Below, piece after piece: positions 13,781-16,590 of a stretch of 16,590 nucleotides of DNA. The notes under the pieces were generated by a model. The model worked only from the letters and a program-made list of their open reading frames with translations. It ran no database searches and was not told the origin of the DNA. Within the stretch, counting starts at the first letter, position 1. Each line of letters opens with the position of its first letter. Source of the stretch: an uncultured euryarchaeote (GTDB lineage Archaea > Thermoplasmatota > Poseidoniia > Poseidoniales > Thalassarchaeaceae); assembly GCA_937897085.1 (NCBI GenBank), contig CALCOR010000206.1, forward strand, positions 1-16,590, given 5' to 3'. Both the position numbers and the translations under genes were made by a program.

Positions 13781-14926
13781 TCACTCGTTGCCGTGTGTCT
13801 TTCCCGCTCCGCGATGCCCGACGATTCTCACGGCCTCCCAGGGCATCCTGTCTGAGCCTGAATCGGCGGCCAATTCGTCTAGGGTTCTTCCCCAGCGCCA
13901 ACGGGTGCGCCAACCTTCGAGCAGGTCACGCCGCTCTCCGTCAGAAAGTTCGTGCCACGGGGATACCTGCTGTTCCAGTTCAGCTAGGACGCTGGCATGG
14001 TCGTCAGCGTCGGCTCGATCGAGTGTGGCTGTGACATCAGCGTCGAGTGGTTGTGTTGCCGGACGTGGCCAGCGTGGTTCGCCATTCGGATAGGTGACGA
14101 ACTCGGGCGAGGTTTGGTCGGTCAGGCAGGTTAGTCCGGCGTTGAGCAAGTCAGGTTCACAGTCGGGTGTGGTGGGCCAGACGTAGAACGGGAAGCCTGC
14201 GCGAGTATCAGTGAGACGCTGCAGACCTTTCCCGTGGAGTGATACGGTCCGGCCGAGAGTGAGCAGGTTATTCGGCGGCGTGAGATAGTCGAGCGCGCAC
14301 GGAACCATCGGCGCACCCAGTCGTTGCTGCCAACGCATCAGGCGTGGGAGAGAGTTGGTGACGAATGAGGGAATGGCAACGAATCGTTTGACACGGGAAC
14401 TACCCCATTCTCGGATGCGCGGGAACAGCCTCGCCAGTGGAATACGGGAGTCTGCAGCCTTCCCGGCCTGCAGGATGTGCGGGTCGAACGAGTAGATGAC
14501 GGCATTACTCGTGGGCAGATCCAGCGGCGCCAGCAGGTCGTTCACCTGCCGCGCCATCTCTGTGAGGTACGCTAGGCGCGCCTTCCCCTCGCGCCAACCG
14601 CCAGCGATTCCGGCGCTCGGATGCGGCGACTTCAACTCGAGGCATACCACCTTCGCCTGCGTCTGCCAACGTTCAGAGAATGCCGCTTGATTCACCAGTT
14701 CAGAGAACAGTTCGATACCCGATTCAGCCAGTTCGGCGGCGGTGTTCAACTCCACCCACGCAGATCGACCCTGTAGTTCGGCAGGAGTCTGCTTGAGTTT
14801 CGCATCGTGCTGCAGCATCAGTTCGCCATCACTCGACAGGCGCAGGTCGAGTTCCACGCCGTCGTGGTGCTCCATTCCATGGATATGGGCCGCGATGCTG
14901 TTCTCTGGCGGTTGCTCCCATGCCAT
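13781..14926 (-). CDS. Glycerophosphodiester phosphodiesterase with C-terminal HRG motif (apparent circular permutation)
   Basis: The 381-residue protein has nearly all landmarks of the GDPD TIM barrel, which hydrolyses glycerophosphodiesters to glycerol phosphate and an alcohol. The N-terminus begins directly with QPPENSIAAH (residues 5-14). Then come VELDLRLSSDGELMLQHD (catalytic E25, D27, H40), VVCLELKSP (E97, K99), VIYSFDPHIL, PFYVWPTT and GLTCLTDQTSPEFV (strand 8, about 264-277). The catalytic HRG that normally precedes PEN at the N-terminus is absent there; it appears instead at the very end, VRIVGHRGAGKTHGNE (H371, R372), after a helical insert of about 85 residues. ATG 14926 has AGGG 6 bases upstream. 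The frame is open for only 22 more codons upstream and these hold no HRG. No signal peptide, so probably cytoplasmic. The family is secure; the permutation is my reading. Confidence 0.85.
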   Translation of the reverse strand: MAWEQPPENSIAAHIHGMEHHDGVELDLRLSSDGELMLQHDAKLKQTPAELQGRSAWVELNTAAELAESGIELFSELVNQAAFSERWQTQAKVVCLELKSPHPSAGIAGGWREGKARLAYLTEMARQVNDLLAPLDLPTSNAVIYSFDPHILQAGKAADSRIPLARLFPRIREWGSSRVKRFVAIPSFVTNSLPRLMRWQQRLGAPMVPCALDYLTPPNNLLTLGRTVSLHGKGLQRLTDTRAGFPFYVWPTTPDCEPDLLNAGLTCLTDQTSPEFVTYPNGEPRWPRPATQPLDADVTATLDRADADDHASVLAELEQQVSPWHELSDGERRDLLEGWRTRWRWGRTLDELAADSGSDRMPWEAVRIVGHRGAGKTHGNE

Positions 14927-15050
14927 GGTGTTCCCTGCTTTCCGGTCGGTAGTTTGGTTCTTGAAGCCGTTCCCGGCAACTTGCTGGGGTGTCTAGTGGC
15001 TGGGGCAACTGTATTGAGGCGTCTCAGCAGGTGCGCGGACGGGCGAGTGT

Positions 15051-16590
15051 ATGACGGAGACGACGGCGGAGGAAAAGGCACGAGCGGTGCGCGGATACTG
15101 TTTCTATGACTGGGGTAAGTCATCTTTTGAGACCAGCGTCGTCACGGCTATCCTACCAGCATGGTTTGCATACCTCTTCCTCGAAGCGAATGGACTGACG
15201 ACCAACATCATCGGCATGGAGATGACCTCGGACGCGGTCTGGTCGTATTCGATCACCATCGCCGCGCTGTTCGTCGCCGTGTTGAGTCCGTCATTCGGCA
15301 TCATAGCTGACCGGCGCGCCATCAAGATGTGGTGGCTGAAAATCCTCACTTGGATTGGTGCCGGTGGCACCTTCATGCTTGCGTTCGCACTGTTTTTCTC
15401 ACTGTCATTCCAATGGGTCTGGTTGCTGGTGATGTTCGTGCTGGCGAACGTCGGGCTCAATGGTGCGGGCGTGTTCTACAACGCGCTGCTGCCGCACATG
15501 GGCGAAGATGACGAGATGGATGCAATCTCCAACAGGGCGTTCGCCTACGGCTACTTGGGTGGCGGTCTGCTGCTCCTGGTTCATCTCGGCATGGTGATGC
15601 TGCTCGAAGGCACCTGGGTCATTCCATTCTGCATGGCCACCGCCGGTCTCTGGTGGTTCGGCTTCGCGACGTTGACGTTCGCGTGGGTGCCAGAGCCGCA
15701 CATAGAGAATGAACTCGACAGCCTCACGGTGAAGGAGTCGGCGACGATTGCAGTCACAGAACTGAAGAAGACGCTCAGCGAGGTGGGCAACTTCCGCACG
15801 CTGGTCATCTACATGATCGCTTACTTCTTCTTCATCGACGGGATCAATTCTGTCACCTCGCTCGCCGGCATCTACGCCGTCACAGTGCTCGGAATCTCGG
15901 TCACCGGACTGATAGTGACCATCCTCATCATCCAGTTCGTGGCTGCTCCTTGCGCCATCGCATTCACGAAACTGGCGGGCGCATGGGGCACCAAGAAGGC
16001 GCTGACAGCCGCGCTGGTCGGTTGGTGCGTGGTGATCATCGGTGCGCTGTCGTTCGCACCATTGCAGTTGGACGCGCATGATGAGTACGGCATACAGTAC
16101 GATTGGGATGAGAGCGCTGATGCGTATGTCGTCGTGGTGAATTCAGGAATCAGTGCCCTGTCTCAGGATGATGATGAACAGGCTTGGGTCCAAGAATGGG
16201 GCGATGTCGTTCCCACGGAGTTGAACGAGAAGATCACCGAATCGAGTGCTGTCAAATGGGCCACTGATGACGATAATGAGCCGGAGCCGAAGACACTCGC
16301 CTCCGGTTCGGAGAACCGGATAACTGGCTTCGCGGCGTCGATAGTCGATACGCGCTACAGTTTGAGCATCAGCGAGGGGCCACTCTCCGACACGACAACT
16401 CTGGGAGTCGACCACCCAACGAGTCTGGGCGACGGTTCACTTGATTTCATCCCGATGAAAGTCAGGGACATTCTATGGCAGCCTCTTGGGATGTCGGTGT
16501 TCTTCCAGTGGCTGCTGCTCGGTGTGATGGCTGGTGCACTGCTCGGCGGCTCGCAAGGGTTGGCGCGCAGCTTGTTCGGACAGATGGTGC
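15051..16590 (+). CDS. UMF1/Atg22-like major facilitator transporter, 3' truncated by the window
   Basis: The frame is open from ATG 15051 to the last base (513 codons). The N-terminus holds the UMF1 signature RGYCFYDWGKSSFETSV (residues 14-30; family YDWANSAF). The MFS motif-A-like loop is SPSFGIIADRRAIK after TM2, and its counterpart is FTKLAGAWGTKK before TM9. The last visible helix has GGSQGLARSLFGQMV, matching the family's GGxQALSRS motif, so roughly 100 residues should remain beyond the window. UMF1 proteins are secondary transporters; fungal Atg22 exports amino acids from vacuoles, but prokaryotic substrates are poorly known. Odd feature: about 135 residues (341-475), acidic and without membrane helices, are inserted between TM9 and TM10 on the outer side. 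No strong ribosome site is seen. It is divergent from the phosphodiesterase gene across 124 bases. Confidence 0.85.
   Translation, partial: MTETTAEEKARAVRGYCFYDWGKSSFETSVVTAILPAWFAYLFLEANGLTTNIIGMEMTSDAVWSYSITIAALFVAVLSPSFGIIADRRAIKMWWLKILTWIGAGGTFMLAFALFFSLSFQWVWLLVMFVLANVGLNGAGVFYNALLPHMGEDDEMDAISNRAFAYGYLGGGLLLLVHLGMVMLLEGTWVIPFCMATAGLWWFGFATLTFAWVPEPHIENELDSLTVKESATIAVTELKKTLSEVGNFRTLVIYMIAYFFFIDGINSVTSLAGIYAVTVLGISVTGLIVTILIIQFVAAPCAIAFTKLAGAWGTKKALTAALVGWCVVIIGALSFAPLQLDAHDEYGIQYDWDESADAYVVVVNSGISALSQDDDEQAWVQEWGDVVPTELNEKITESSAVKWATDDDNEPEPKTLASGSENRITGFAASIVDTRYSLSISEGPLSDTTTLGVDHPTSLGDGSLDFIPMKVRDILWQPLGMSVFFQWLLLGVMAGALLGGSQGLARSLFGQMV

Noticed and set aside
15405..16079. Open frame of 224 codons on the - strand, rich in His, Glu and Arg
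   Set aside because: It is antisense to the transmembrane part of the UMF1 transporter, whose frame carries clear family motifs; the composition is the expected reverse image of hydrophobic codons.

Overview
The window looks like a piece of a compact, GC-rich archaeal chromosome. The clearest lineage marker is an archaeal-type CTP-dependent riboflavin kinase (ribK). Short Shine-Dalgarno leaders, TATA-like boxes upstream of some genes and very tight gene packing fit with this. I infer a marine planktonic euryarchaeon of the Marine Group II (Poseidoniales) type from the overall gene style; no rRNA or ribosomal protein gene is present to prove it. I count 16 protein genes. I found no tRNA, rRNA, CRISPR array, insertion sequence or phage gene. 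No gene-free stretch reaches 300 bases; the longest gaps (about 90-135 bp) lie at 595-686, 3495-3598, 7000-7099, 7544-7661, 9960-10050, 12463-12595 and 14927-15050. Apart from the promoter and RBS candidates listed, I see nothing in them.

Layout. 1-594 is the 3' part of a membrane-anchored PH-domain protein. 687-2104 holds a TPR protein and tRNA pseudouridine synthase TruA, probably one transcript. On the minus strand 3494-2064, a PqqB-like metallo-beta-lactamase-fold hydrolase is followed by ribK, whose 3' end overlaps truA. At 3599-4780 lies a PLP-dependent alpha-oxoamine synthase (glycine C-acetyltransferase type). On the minus strand 6999-4781 is a tight three-gene operon: a ZIP9-like metal transporter and two unrecognised membrane proteins. 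7100-11943 carries a TerB-like protein, a 765-residue PATAN-like/DUF835 protein with a long acidic linker, and a 630-residue AAA+ ATPase with a DnaA-like ATPase core. A YkgJ-type Cys-cluster protein (12462-11965, minus) follows. Next is a citrate synthase (12596-13774) with mitochondrial-type signatures, convergent with a glycerophosphodiester phosphodiesterase (14926-13781, minus). The window ends in a truncated UMF1/Atg22-type major facilitator transporter (15051 onward).

Most of the genes are ordinary metabolism: TCA cycle entry, flavin cofactor synthesis, amino acid metabolism, tRNA modification, metal uptake and phosphodiester scavenging. The parts that stand out are: (a) the phosphodiesterase, whose catalytic HRG segment sits at the extreme C-terminus instead of the N-terminus, as in a circular permutation; (b) the adjacent DUF835 protein and DnaA-like ATPase, neither with an obvious known role; (c) a roughly 135-residue acidic domain inserted in the outward TM9-TM10 loop of the transporter; (d) the metal-transporter operon with two uncharacterised membrane partners; and (e) four convergent gene pairs whose 3' ends overlap, abut or lie only 6-21 bp apart.
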